Under the pieces are notes generated by a model. It made no database searches. It was not told the origin of the DNA and worked only from the letters and a program-made list of their open reading frames with translations. Positions 35,690-44,254 of a stretch of DNA of 64,000 nt are shown one piece after another (position 1 is the first letter of the stretch; every line of letters begins with the position of its first letter). Position numbers and translations under genes: made by a program. The DNA is from Arcticibacter svalbardensis MN12-7 (GTDB taxonomy: Bacteria > Bacteroidota > Bacteroidia > Sphingobacteriales > Sphingobacteriaceae), in assembly GCF_000403135.1 (NCBI RefSeq), contig NZ_AQPN01000024.1, positions 20,457 through 84,456 on the forward strand. Direction: 5' to 3'.

Positions 35690-35852
35690 ACTTCGATTCA
35701 ATGAAATGCATCCTTTGCTTGTGCTCTGCCTTTTTACCAATATTGAAACTTTCAACAGGGCGGTGATAACCCATCACACGGGTATAAACCAAACATTTGC
35801 TTCTTTTCGCTTCGTTCTTTATTAATTCTTCCTGGATCTCAGTGTTTTTCAT
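35682..35852 (-). CDS. Separate glycyl-radical segment of anaerobic ribonucleotide reductase (56 aa)
   Basis: A 56-codon gene whose ATG (35852) overlaps the nrdD stop as ATGA. The product contains KCLVYTRVMGYHRPVESFN followed by IGKKAEH and ends shortly after. This is the C-terminal glycyl-radical motif of class III reductases (the RVxGYxRP...FNxGKxxE pattern of the Thermotoga-type NrdD), with Gly28 as the expected radical site and Cys20 just before it. The neighbouring nrdD product stops before this motif, so the enzyme appears to be assembled from two chains. An N-terminal amphipathic leader and its own start argue against a simple sequencing error. The nrdG start lies inside its last codons. 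Confidence 0.8.
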   Translation of the reverse strand: MKNTEIQEELIKNEAKRSKCLVYTRVMGYHRPVESFNIGKKAEHKQRMHFIESKCA

Positions 35853-37960
35853 ATGCTTGATGTTTGTTGATTTTTCAATTCCTTAAGTAAAATTTCATCA
35901 CAGGTAGGGCAGTACTCATGCTCGCCATTCAGGTAACCATGAACGGGACAAATGCTAAATACCGGAGTCACCGTAATATAGGGCAATCTAAAATTGGATA
36001 CTACCTTTTTAACCAGGTTACGGCAAGCTTCAGGAGAGCTTAGTTTTTCTCTCATGTACAGATGTTGTACCGTTCCGCCAGTATATTTACACTGCAGTTC
36101 ATCCTGCAGCAGCAAGGCCTCAAAAGGATCGTCCGTATAATCCACAGGAATTTGCGAACTGTTCGTATAATAGATATTCTCGTCTTCTCCAGCTTGAATA
36201 ATTCCTTCAAATCGTTTTTTATCTTCTTTAGCAAAGCGATACGTAGTGCCTTCAGCAGGAGTAGCTTCCAAATTATACAGGTTGCCTGTTTCTTCCTGAA
36301 ATACCGTCATCCGCTTACGGATGAATTCCAAAAGATCCAAAGCAAGGGTTTTTCCTTTTTCCGATACAATATCGTATTGATCAGCACTATAGTTCCTCAC
36401 CATCTCATTCATTCCATTTACACCAATGGTGGAGAAATGGTTCCTGAAATGACTCAGATATCTTTTCGTATACGGATATAAACCCCGGTCATACATCTCC
36501 TGTATAAATACTCTTTTCTTCTCTAAAGTTGATTTTGCAATGCTCAGCAACAGATCCAGGCGGCCATACAGACCCTTTTCATTCCCTTTGTACAGAAATC
36601 CCAGTCTGGCCATATTGATAGTAACCACACCTACACTGCCTGTCATTTCAGCACTGCCAAACAAACCATTTCCTCTTTTTAACAGTTCGCGCAGGTCAAG
36701 TTGCAGTCTGCAGCACATACTCCGCACCGCATTAGGCTTATAAGCCTGTGGGTTTTCGATCCGGTTACCATCTTCATCCTGCATATACTGACTGCCAATA
36801 AAGTTCTGGAAATACGATGATCCAATCTTGGCTGTGTTTTCAAACAATAGATCCGTGTTTTCAGAGTACCAATCAAAATCCTCGGTGATGTTTACCGTAG
36901 GAATAGGGAAAGTAAAAGGTTGTCCGTTCGAATCCCCCTCCGTCATAACCGTATAGTATGCTTTATTGATGAGGTTCATTTCCGGTTGAAAATGACCGTA
37001 ACATAAATCCAACACGTTAGATACGCCACGTTCTTTAGCACGCAGGATCAGCTTTTCGTCTTTATTGCCTTCAAATAGATGATGGTCATTTCGTGTTGGA
37101 ATCTGTCCTTTCAGATCTTCAGGAATCGTCCAGTCGATCGTTATATTCGTAAACGGCGATTGTCCCCAACGTGCGGGTACATTTAAATTATATACAAAAC
37201 TGCGAATGGCCTTCAATACATCCTCAAAACTCAACTTATCTTTAAATACATAAGGAGCGAGATACGTATCAAAAGAACTGAAAGCCTGCGCTCCAGCCCA
37301 TTCACTTTGCAAAATACCAAGAAAATTGGCCATCTGCCCTAAAGCTTCCCTGAAATGAGAAGGAGCTTTGCTTTCCACGCGACTACGTACTCCATTAAAA
37401 CCTTCGTTTAATAATGCCCGTAAACTCCATCCAGCACAATATCCGGTTAAACAATCGAGGTCATGTATATGCAGATCACCATTCCGGTGTGCATAACCTT
37501 CTTCTTTCGAATAAACCTTATCCAGCCAGTAATTCGCAATCACTTTACCTGCCACATTATTAACCAAACCGGCATTAGAATAGGAGGTATTTGCATTCGC
37601 GTTAATCCGCCAGTCTGTCTGACTGATATATTCTTCAATCGTTTGTGTGCTGTTGATGAAGGTCGTATCCTCATCCACACCGTCAATATGCGTTCTTTGC
37701 ATCTTTCGTGTATGCCGGTAGATCATAAACGAACGCATTACTTCAAAATAGCCTTTATCGAAAAGCTCCTTTTCGATAATATCCTGAATCTCTTCTACTG
37801 TCCAAACTTCTTTGGTCTTCAGATCAACTAAAACTTTTTCATAGATTGTTTTATCGCAAAGTACACCTACGCTTAAAAATCCTTTTTCAATGGCGTCTTC
37901 AATTTTAAATCCTTTATAAGGCTCGTAATCGCCATTTCTTTTTATAACGTAGTTGATCAT
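35849..37960 (-). CDS. nrdD: Anaerobic (class III) ribonucleotide reductase, large chain without glycyl-radical tail
   Basis: Reduces ribonucleoside triphosphates to deoxynucleotides without oxygen. An ATP-cone lies at about residues 3-90 (YVIKRNGDYEPYKGFKIEDAIEKG). The catalytic barrel follows (SYSNAGLVNNVAGKVIANYW, HIHDLDCLTGYCAGWSL, FTNITIDW, FTFPIPTVNITEDF). The chain ends with a zinc-binding region, SICPVHGYLNGEHEYC then PTCDE, and a short tail. The usual C-terminal glycyl-radical loop is absent and is supplied by the 56-residue gene that overlaps its stop. ATG 37960 (MINYVIK) is preferred to 37981. Presence implies growth or survival with little oxygen. Confidence 0.94.
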   Translation of the reverse strand: MINYVIKRNGDYEPYKGFKIEDAIEKGFLSVGVLCDKTIYEKVLVDLKTKEVWTVEEIQDIIEKELFDKGYFEVMRSFMIYRHTRKMQRTHIDGVDEDTTFINSTQTIEEYISQTDWRINANANTSYSNAGLVNNVAGKVIANYWLDKVYSKEEGYAHRNGDLHIHDLDCLTGYCAGWSLRALLNEGFNGVRSRVESKAPSHFREALGQMANFLGILQSEWAGAQAFSSFDTYLAPYVFKDKLSFEDVLKAIRSFVYNLNVPARWGQSPFTNITIDWTIPEDLKGQIPTRNDHHLFEGNKDEKLILRAKERGVSNVLDLCYGHFQPEMNLINKAYYTVMTEGDSNGQPFTFPIPTVNITEDFDWYSENTDLLFENTAKIGSSYFQNFIGSQYMQDEDGNRIENPQAYKPNAVRSMCCRLQLDLRELLKRGNGLFGSAEMTGSVGVVTINMARLGFLYKGNEKGLYGRLDLLLSIAKSTLEKKRVFIQEMYDRGLYPYTKRYLSHFRNHFSTIGVNGMNEMVRNYSADQYDIVSEKGKTLALDLLEFIRKRMTVFQEETGNLYNLEATPAEGTTYRFAKEDKKRFEGIIQAGEDENIYYTNSSQIPVDYTDDPFEALLLQDELQCKYTGGTVQHLYMREKLSSPEACRNLVKKVVSNFRLPYITVTPVFSICPVHGYLNGEHEYCPTCDEILLKELKNQQTSSI

Positions 37961-38118
37961 GTTTTTTAATTCGGGATGCAAGACTAATGAAAAGGACCCG
38001 TTTGTGCATCTTCATCTTATCAACACGAAGTGAGAAACTTTATATCACAAATTGTAAACATTTGACCCCTAAAAAGAGTAGGCCTTACGATGTACGATCA
38101 ATCAAAGATGTTAAAAGA

Positions 38119-39333
38119 TTACATCCTGCTCATCTCCAGTTCGTTATTCTTTTGCTTCCTATTCATAAGATAAACCAGATACATCCCTATCGCTGACAAA
38201 ATAATAAGAATCAGGTAGCTAAAACTAAGGTTGCGTTCATCTTTTGCAGGAAATACATTGACGATCGCATAAGTTAAAAATGACAGCACAATGTAGACGA
38301 ATCCGCCACTAAGGCCGCCAGCGATTCCTGCATTCTGGGGAAACTTACTGAGACAATAGGTAAAATAAATATTATATGTAAACCCTGCGCCAGCATGAAT
38401 CAGGAAGGCAAAGAATACAAGCGAGTAGATACTGGTAAAATATTTTAAACTAAAGATCATGATCAGTACAAATACAATTTGCAAACCGGAATTGATGGAT
38501 AACTTTTTATAAAACGGACGGGTAATCAAAGCTTTACTAATAAATCCGCCTGCCATCCAGGATAAACCAAGAATCAAGGAACAAGTGCCAGCAACAACAG
38601 GTGTTAAACCAAGCTCGTGTTCAATGATATAAGGGCCTGTCATGTTATATACCATAACCATAGAATAGGCAAAACAAAGCATAAAGAGCCCAAGACTAAA
38701 ACTTACAGTTTTAAACATTTTTAAATAGATCCCAGCAATTTTTTTTAAGTGGAATTCCGCAGGGTTGCTGAGCGATTCACCACTATAAATAAGTTCAAGG
38801 ATAGCTATTACCGATGCAAATGCAGCTAAAAAGTAAAAGTTTGATTGCCACCCAAAAATCGTTTGCAAATAACCTCCTAAAAATGGGGCTATAATAGGTC
38901 CGGCAGACCAGATGATGGTGAAAAGACTCAGGTAGTGTTTTAGTTTTTCTCCGGTATATAAATCCACAAAGTATGCTCTTTTCGATACCACGATGATGGC
39001 CACTGTTATGCCGTGAATGATCCGCATCGCATAGATCAGATAGATCTGATGTGTTAACGCAATTACCAGGCTGGCTATGATGAATACCAGTAAGGCACCA
39101 AGACTGATTCGGAAACGTCCGAAACTATCAAGTATACTCCCAATAAAGAGTTGAGAAACTCCGTAGCTAATCAAAAAGACAGTCAATGTCATTTGTACCT
39201 GGATGCTGCTAATGTGCAAGTCAGCACCCATACTTGGCAGAGATGGAATATAAACGTCTGTTGCAAAACCAGAGAGCGGTATTAATGAAAATGCAAGGAG
39301 GGTAGAAATGGATTGATTTTTCTGTTTGATCAT
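38119..39333 (-). CDS. MFS multidrug exporter, Bcr/CflA type
   Basis: A 404-residue inner-membrane transporter with about 12 hydrophobic helices. The first helix motif LAFSLIPLSGFATDVYIPSLPSMG is typical of Bcr/CflA proton-drug antiporters, and the helix 2-3 loop has IGSILDSFGRFR, the MFS motif A. The exported compounds cannot be deduced; relatives handle bicyclomycin, chloramphenicol or sulfonamides. I chose ATG 39333 (MIKQKNQ) over 39363. It stands alone, followed by the nrdD operon on the same strand after 158 bases. Confidence 0.88.
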   Translation of the reverse strand: MIKQKNQSISTLLAFSLIPLSGFATDVYIPSLPSMGADLHISSIQVQMTLTVFLISYGVSQLFIGSILDSFGRFRISLGALLVFIIASLVIALTHQIYLIYAMRIIHGITVAIIVVSKRAYFVDLYTGEKLKHYLSLFTIIWSAGPIIAPFLGGYLQTIFGWQSNFYFLAAFASVIAILELIYSGESLSNPAEFHLKKIAGIYLKMFKTVSFSLGLFMLCFAYSMVMVYNMTGPYIIEHELGLTPVVAGTCSLILGLSWMAGGFISKALITRPFYKKLSINSGLQIVFVLIMIFSLKYFTSIYSLVFFAFLIHAGAGFTYNIYFTYCLSKFPQNAGIAGGLSGGFVYIVLSFLTYAIVNVFPAKDERNLSFSYLILIILSAIGMYLVYLMNRKQKNNELEMSRM

Positions 39334-39910
39334 TGATAATAATATTGCGGATAACCAAATCAATGTATAAATTAATTGATGGTTGAATAAGGTATTTATG
39401 TACCCGCAAATCTAATACAACTCCAGAAACCTAAACTGATAAACAATTTTTGTTTACCCGATTATGACCTTGAAATCGGGTAACCGGATAGCTACGGTCT
39501 CTTTTTCAATGCCCAGCATGTCTTCTATTCGCTCGTAGGCGTGTAAAAATGTCAATTATTAAACCAATTGTGTCAGTTTTTAAACCTGCAATTTAATCTG
39601 TTTATTCACCTTTATAGTATTAAGCTGAAGGTTATAATTGCAAGTCATATATCCAAATCTATCATTGAAAGGTTGGTAAAAACATTGCGGAATAACCAAT
39701 TTAAAAACCAAAAAAGGGAGGCCAAAATGAAGTAATCGTATTCTATTCATCATCGTCTGCATGATGTATGTAAGCAGGCAATTAAGCCTGATCTGATATA
39801 AACTAACAAATCTAGAAGTATGAAAGAACGCTTACCAATCTCATAGCCGGACAATCCGACTAAGAATAAGAAGCATAAATTATAATAACCATTTGAATTA
39901 CGATTATTAA
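39334..39910. other. Gap with no intact gene; possible decayed DNA
   Basis: No intact gene. A minus-strand frame from 39555 to TAA at 39454 encodes 33 residues (TFLHAYERIEDMLGIEKET...) that read like the end of a real protein, perhaps a gene remnant. The rest is AT-rich with short random frames. The remnant at 39911-40378 follows. Confidence 0.35.
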
Positions 39911-40378
39911 CTAATAACCGGTCTGCGTGCGAATGGATTTTATACTTTTGCCAATGGTAATGTAATATCTAACTACATCCTGACAAAAAATGTGAAACTG
40001 GCTACCTCATTAACTTATGATTGTACAGATCTAACTAATCCGGCTCTTTTTCCTGGATGGAGAGGTCAGTATAACTGGGCTACTGTAACTGCTGTAGCCG
40101 GTAAGGTAAAAGGTACCGACCATAACATTGCTATTAAAGGCTTGTTTAGTTACATTGCACCTACAGGAACAGAAGCTGTTGCTTTGATTGCACAAGGCTA
40201 TAAACTCACTAACTGGGGTATTGATATTGTCAATAATCAAATCAGTTACGATAGAAATATTCTTTCAGGCGTAAAATCAGCAGATGCTCCACCAAGATAT
40301 TTCTTCCCCATTCCGTTCGAAACGATTAGTAAATCAAATGGAAAAATAACCAATGGATATGGCTTGCCTCAGCAATAA
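39911..40378 (+). pseudogene. 5'-truncated gene remnant, possible SusD-like lipoprotein C-terminus
   Basis: The frame is open from just after a stop at 39908 to TAA at 40376-40378, about 155 codons, with no ATG; the first usable start is GTG 39992. The product reads as genuine protein (NWATVTAVAGKVKGTDHNIA, APPRYFFPIPFETISKSNG) and a clean terminator follows, so this is the 3' end of a once longer gene. The YFFPIP motif near the C-terminus recalls the PIP element near the end of SusD-family proteins, but the rest is not clearly SusD. Identity is therefore open. Confidence 0.55.
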
Positions 40379-40419
40379 ATAGTCACAATAGGCAATATAA
40401 TAATATAATGAAATGTTTG

Positions 40420-40456
40420 AAGGTCCTGTTCTTGAATAAAGAACGGGACCTTTTAT
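40420..40456 (+). terminator. Rho-independent terminator of the truncated gene
   Basis: A 14-bp stem (AAGGTCCTGTTCTT with its complement, one G-T pair; arms about 40420-40433 and 40439-40452) around a GAATA loop, followed by TTATTTTA. It survives although the upstream gene is truncated. Confidence 0.85.
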
Positions 40457-40503
40457 TTTAATAAGATATTCCCAGTGATCTTTATAAAATTATCAGGAAA
40501 ATT

Positions 40504-41685
40504 TCATCCCAACATTTCAAGGAATTCAGTAAGCCCGATTGCTTCAATTTGTCCGGACATCGGATATCTTTCTGATCCTGAATATATCACAAACTTACTT
40601 GTTGCTTTTATATCATCACAGGCAGTATAAAAACCCTTACTAATTTTTGGGGATGACGATCTTTTAACTTCTATTGCCCAAACTTGGTTATCAGGACCTT
40701 CCAGTACCAAATCTATTTCAGTTTGCGCAGTAGTTCTATAATAGCTGTATTGCCATTTGCTTGATAGTTGTACTATAATATTCTCTATAACAAAACCTTC
40801 CCAGCTGGCCCCGAGAACCGGATGTCCTAGTAAGACCTCAAAACTTGAAATATTTAAAAGCTTATGAAGTATGCCACTGTCACGCAAATAAATTTTAGGT
40901 GATTTAACCAAGCGTTTTTTCGTATTACCAGACCATGGCTGAATTTGCCTGACCATATAAAAATCCGTAAGAATGTCCAGGTATGACTTTATAGTTGGAT
41001 GTGTGACTTCAAGGCTCTTACCAAGTTCCGAATATATAATCTGTTGACCATGATAATGGGCAAGCATTGTCCAAAATCTTTTCATTCTGGATGCCGGAAT
41101 TTGTGGGCCCATAAGAGGTATGTCACGTTCTACATAGGTAGAAATAAAATCATTGCGCCATTCCCAGCTTTCATCATCAGACGTTGCCAGATAGCTGTTT
41201 GGGAATCCTCCCCTGAACCAAAGTTTTTCAGGATTGAATCCCAATCTATCCGTTTTGAGAACCTCTAATACACTGAAAGGGGTTAATTCAAGATATCTTA
41301 TTCTTCCTGCAAGTGTTTCCGAAGATTGCTGTATTAGATCACGGGATGCTGATCCAAGTAAAAGAAATTGTCCGGCATTTTCTCCACTGCGTTTTCGAAT
41401 ATCAATTAAACCTCGAAGAATACGAAATAAGTCTGGTTTACGCTGTACCTCATCAATAATTAAAAGTTGATTTTCAAATCGTCTCAGATAACTTTCCGGA
41501 TCATCTAGTTTATTTAGATCGGTATCTAATTCAAGATCAAGATAGACGGATTTTTTATTTAAAACTTGTTCAGCAACCTGTAAAGCTAATGTTGTTTTTC
41601 CTACTTGTCGTGGACCTAGCAGTGCTACTACTGGAACATTTTCTATTCCATTTAATAAGTTTTGCTTTAAAATTCTCTCTAACAT
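40504..41685 (-). CDS. AAA ATPase with DUF4143 domain
   Basis: A 393-residue P-loop protein. The AAA_14 N-terminal half has Walker A GPRQVGKT at 24-31 and Walker B LLIIDEVQRKPDLF, followed by GSASRDL. The C-terminal DUF4143 half has IYLRDSGILHKLL, LGASWEGFVIENII and a nuclease-like end with EIDLVLEG and WAIEVKRSSSPK, resembling the PD-(D/E)XK core. These proteins are common in accessory regions of Bacteroidota and archaea; their role is unsettled, with defence or toxin-like roles proposed. ATG 41685 (MLERILKQ) is preferred. Stand-alone. Confidence 0.88.
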   Translation of the reverse strand: MLERILKQNLLNGIENVPVVALLGPRQVGKTTLALQVAEQVLNKKSVYLDLELDTDLNKLDDPESYLRRFENQLLIIDEVQRKPDLFRILRGLIDIRKRSGENAGQFLLLGSASRDLIQQSSETLAGRIRYLELTPFSVLEVLKTDRLGFNPEKLWFRGGFPNSYLATSDDESWEWRNDFISTYVERDIPLMGPQIPASRMKRFWTMLAHYHGQQIIYSELGKSLEVTHPTIKSYLDILTDFYMVRQIQPWSGNTKKRLVKSPKIYLRDSGILHKLLNISSFEVLLGHPVLGASWEGFVIENIIVQLSSKWQYSYYRTTAQTEIDLVLEGPDNQVWAIEVKRSSSPKISKGFYTACDDIKATSKFVIYSGSERYPMSGQIEAIGLTEFLEMLG

Positions 41686-41706
41686 AATATGTAATTTGAA
41701 AGGCAA

Positions 41707-42204
41707 ACTTTCAAATTACAATAAAATTAAGCTAATTAGATGTATTTTGAAAGTTTAATCTTCTATAATTGTTAGCCAGATCATACTGGCGTAACTGGAT
41801 TGTCGTACCGAATCTTGTCTTAAGAGCAAAGTCCTTTGTTGAAACTTCCGGGTGTACTGGAAAATCTGTAGGTAACTGCCGTCCTCAGGTGCCGCCAATG
41901 ATATTTGAGATAAAAAAGGCATGTCCTCATGGTTTGAAGAAAATTGTACTTCATTGGTTATTACGTTCAATAATAAGTATTCGGTATGAATATGTTTGGT
42001 AAGTATCAAATTTAACTTACAGAGATATAATGTGACGCACAAGTATACTAAAAGAACCTGCGTATAAAAAAATCAAATTTTACAGTGAAACTCAATATAT
42101 CTAACTGAAAACTATTCAATACCCCTAATCAGGCAGATTAGATTAATGATAACTTCATAAAAAGTTAACACTATTACAAACACCTTTACCCATTCTGTAT
42201 TTTG
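41707..42204. other. Gap with overlapping unsupported frames
   Basis: Open frames exist on both strands (for example minus 41755-42042 and plus 41769-42002), and a third minus-strand frame contains a protein-like stretch (PVHPEVSTKDFALKTRFG). None has a start site, family motif or consistent coding character, and they contradict one another. Possibly a decayed gene. The 3' part should hold the promoter of the phosphodiesterase gene. Confidence 0.35.
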
Positions 42205-42223
42205 ATTTAAGATCATCTTAAAT
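42205..42223. promoter_or_regulatory. Perfect 19-bp palindrome before the phosphodiesterase gene
   Basis: ATTTAAGAT-C-ATCTTAAAT: nine-base arms around one central base, ending 26 bases before the ATG at 42250 and directly after a TATTTTG that resembles a -7 element. A dimeric repressor site is plausible; no regulator gene is adjacent. Confidence 0.45.
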
Positions 42224-42249
42224 ACCCGTAAAACTGGATGGCACTAATT

Positions 42250-43557
42250 ATGAAAAAACATTTATCAATCGCACTCCTTGCCTTGTTTATAACAACCGGG
42301 CAGCTTATGGCACAAACTGCCAAACACGTTATCTTTCTTACTATTGATGGCTTCCGACCTGATTTCTATCTTGACAGCGAATGGAAAACGCCAAACCTGC
42401 GTGCTCTTATGAAAGATGGGGCATATGCCAAGGGCGTAAACAGTGTATTCCCTTCCGTTACCTACCCGTCGCATACCACGATTGTTACCGGTGTGCAGCC
42501 TGCGAAACATGGCGTATTTTACAACAATATATTTACCCCAGACGGTGCGCAGCAGCAGCCTTACTGGCAAGATAGTTCCATTCATGTACCTACTATCTGG
42601 AAAGCGGCCAAAGAAAAAGGCATGACCGTTGCGTCTCTTTATTGGCCAGTATCTGCCAATGCTCCTGTAGACTACAACATTCCAGACATAGGTAGCCTGG
42701 GCGATCAAGTGCGCGAGCAATATTCTTTACCGCATGGTTTCTATGCCGAGGTAAAAAAAGAAGTATTCGGCGGCGTTGACAAGATCAATGCCGGGAAAAA
42801 TCAGAATGTAGCTAAGATTGCAGCGTATGTAATAAAGAAATGCAAGCCTGAACTGATGACGATTCACTTATTTTCTGCCGATGGCGCACAGCACGATGTT
42901 GGGCGTTATGGTAAGCAGGTACAAGAAGCGGTAGCTGATGCGGATGCTGCCGTAGGTATTATCATAGACGCCTTAAAAGCCGAAGGAATATGGGAAAGCA
43001 CAGTATTTCTTATTGGTGGCGACCATGGGTTCTATGATGTAAAGAAGACCATTTCCCCAAATGTTTGGCTGAAAGAAGCAGGTTTGATCAATGATCTGAG
43101 TACCGGCGATTGGAAAGCGCAATTCAATTCAGCCGGTGGATCTGCCTACTTATATCTCAAAGACCCTAACGATAAAGTGACCGTCAGTAAAGTAACAGCG
43201 TTATTAAAAGCACAGCCTGATAGTGTGAAGAAATACTACCGAATCATCAGCAAGGAACAACTTGAAAAAGGCGGTTATAACCCGAATATCGCTTTTGCAC
43301 TTACCGGAGAGCAAGACGCTTCATTTAGCACTGCGATCACTGGCGATGCCTTAAAGTCCGGCAAGGGTGGTACACACGGACATTTCCCCGACACAAAGAA
43401 TATCCGCACTGGTTTGGTAGCTCATGGTCCGGGCATCCGCAAGGGTGCTGTGATAGAAGAAATGAATCTACGCGATATGACGCCCATCATCGTAAAACTC
43501 CTGGGTATTCCCTTTCCAGAAGTAGATGGTAAAATACCTGCAGGATTATTAAAATAA
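42250..43557 (+). CDS. Secreted alkaline-phosphatase-superfamily phosphodiesterase (nucleotide pyrophosphatase-like)
   Basis: A 435-residue periplasmic enzyme of the ectonucleotide pyrophosphatase/phosphodiesterase type, which hydrolyses phosphodiester or pyrophosphate bonds. A signal peptide of about 21 residues ends at MAQ. Metal ligand Asp33 is in LTIDGFRPDFY and nucleophile Thr71 in SVTYPSHTTIVTG. GGDHGFYDV and GTHGHFPDT carry further metal ligands. I prefer ATG 42250 (MKKHLS) over 42238. The coding sequence seems richer in G+C than its neighbours, a weak hint of transfer. Preceded by a perfect palindrome. Confidence 0.88.
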   Translation: MKKHLSIALLALFITTGQLMAQTAKHVIFLTIDGFRPDFYLDSEWKTPNLRALMKDGAYAKGVNSVFPSVTYPSHTTIVTGVQPAKHGVFYNNIFTPDGAQQQPYWQDSSIHVPTIWKAAKEKGMTVASLYWPVSANAPVDYNIPDIGSLGDQVREQYSLPHGFYAEVKKEVFGGVDKINAGKNQNVAKIAAYVIKKCKPELMTIHLFSADGAQHDVGRYGKQVQEAVADADAAVGIIIDALKAEGIWESTVFLIGGDHGFYDVKKTISPNVWLKEAGLINDLSTGDWKAQFNSAGGSAYLYLKDPNDKVTVSKVTALLKAQPDSVKKYYRIISKEQLEKGGYNPNIAFALTGEQDASFSTAITGDALKSGKGGTHGHFPDTKNIRTGLVAHGPGIRKGAVIEEMNLRDMTPIIVKLLGIPFPEVDGKIPAGLLK

Positions 43558-43611
43558 TCAACAACGTTCGGAATGAACTATAAAGGATTTCTAAATGAGA
43601 ACCAGCTATTC

Positions 43612-44211
43612 CTAAACGATGGTTCTAAAAGTCAGATTAACCCGAGGTGTACCAATCTTTTTGGTTTTAGGTAATGAATGTAACCAGTTGCTTTGTGTGG
43701 CACCTTTCATCACTAAAAGACTACCGTGTTCTAAAATGATAGAAATGGTAGTCTTTTCAACTTTATGCTTAAGCATAAACTTTCGCTCTCCTCCAAAACT
43801 TACTGAGGCAATACTGGTATTCTTCCCTAAACTTTTCTCATCATCACTGTGCCACGACATTCCTTCATCTCCAGTATGATATAGATTAAGCAAACAGGAA
43901 TTGTATTTTATCTGGCTCTTATCTTCAACTAACTGTTTAATAGCTAAAAGCTCTTTTGTCCATTTTAGAGCTCTTTTAGTCGTATTTGAATACGTGTACT
44001 CATATTCTTCATCGCCATACCAGGCTGCTTTTCTTTTAGTAATGATGTGTTTACCAAAAATAACAGCTTCATCATTCTTCCATGTTATGGTACCAAGCAA
44101 AGTCTCCAAATACTGAGTTGCGAGATGATCGGCGAATATTTTGCCATAATAATATACTTCCCCGTCTGCCGGGAGAAGGTTTTTGTCATGTTCAGTGCTA
44201 AATAAATTCAT
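43612..44211 (-). CDS. alkB: AlkB-like alpha-ketoglutarate-dependent dioxygenase
   Basis: Fe(II)/2-oxoglutarate dioxygenase that removes methyl groups from 1-methyladenine and 3-methylcytosine in DNA by oxidation. The HxD motif is in SWHSDDEKS (His121, Asp123), the distal His is His178 in LHSLPK, and the 2-oxoglutarate-binding arginines are in TPRVNLTFR (Arg190, Arg196). The NxYxTGDEGMSWH form is typical of the ALKBH2/3-like bacterial group. ATG 44211 (MNLFSTEHD) is preferred to 44244. It lies directly downstream of ada on the same strand, forming an alkylation-repair pair. Confidence 0.9.
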   Translation of the reverse strand: MNLFSTEHDKNLLPADGEVYYYGKIFADHLATQYLETLLGTITWKNDEAVIFGKHIITKRKAAWYGDEEYEYTYSNTTKRALKWTKELLAIKQLVEDKSQIKYNSCLLNLYHTGDEGMSWHSDDEKSLGKNTSIASVSFGGERKFMLKHKVEKTTISIILEHGSLLVMKGATQSNWLHSLPKTKKIGTPRVNLTFRTIV

Positions 44212-44254
44212 CATGATTAATGCAATGTGAAAAATTAAATCCATTCCTCTTGAA

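Noticed and set aside
35849..35852. Programmed -1 frameshift making a full-length NrdD
   Set aside because: No canonical slippery heptamer precedes the stop, and the small gene has its own ATG in an ATGA overlap. Reinitiation is the simpler reading, though fusion is not excluded.
37463..37831. 122-codon plus-strand ORF
   Set aside because: Antisense to the nrdD coding sequence, which is certain; no independent support.
39580..39762. 60-codon minus-strand ORF in the gap after the MFS gene
   Set aside because: No start context or motif; consistent with random AT-rich DNA.
41755..42042. 95-codon minus-strand ORF and an opposing 77-codon plus-strand ORF
   Set aside because: The two overlap, neither has a start site or recognisable motif, and a third frame looks equally protein-like. 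Treated as a gap.
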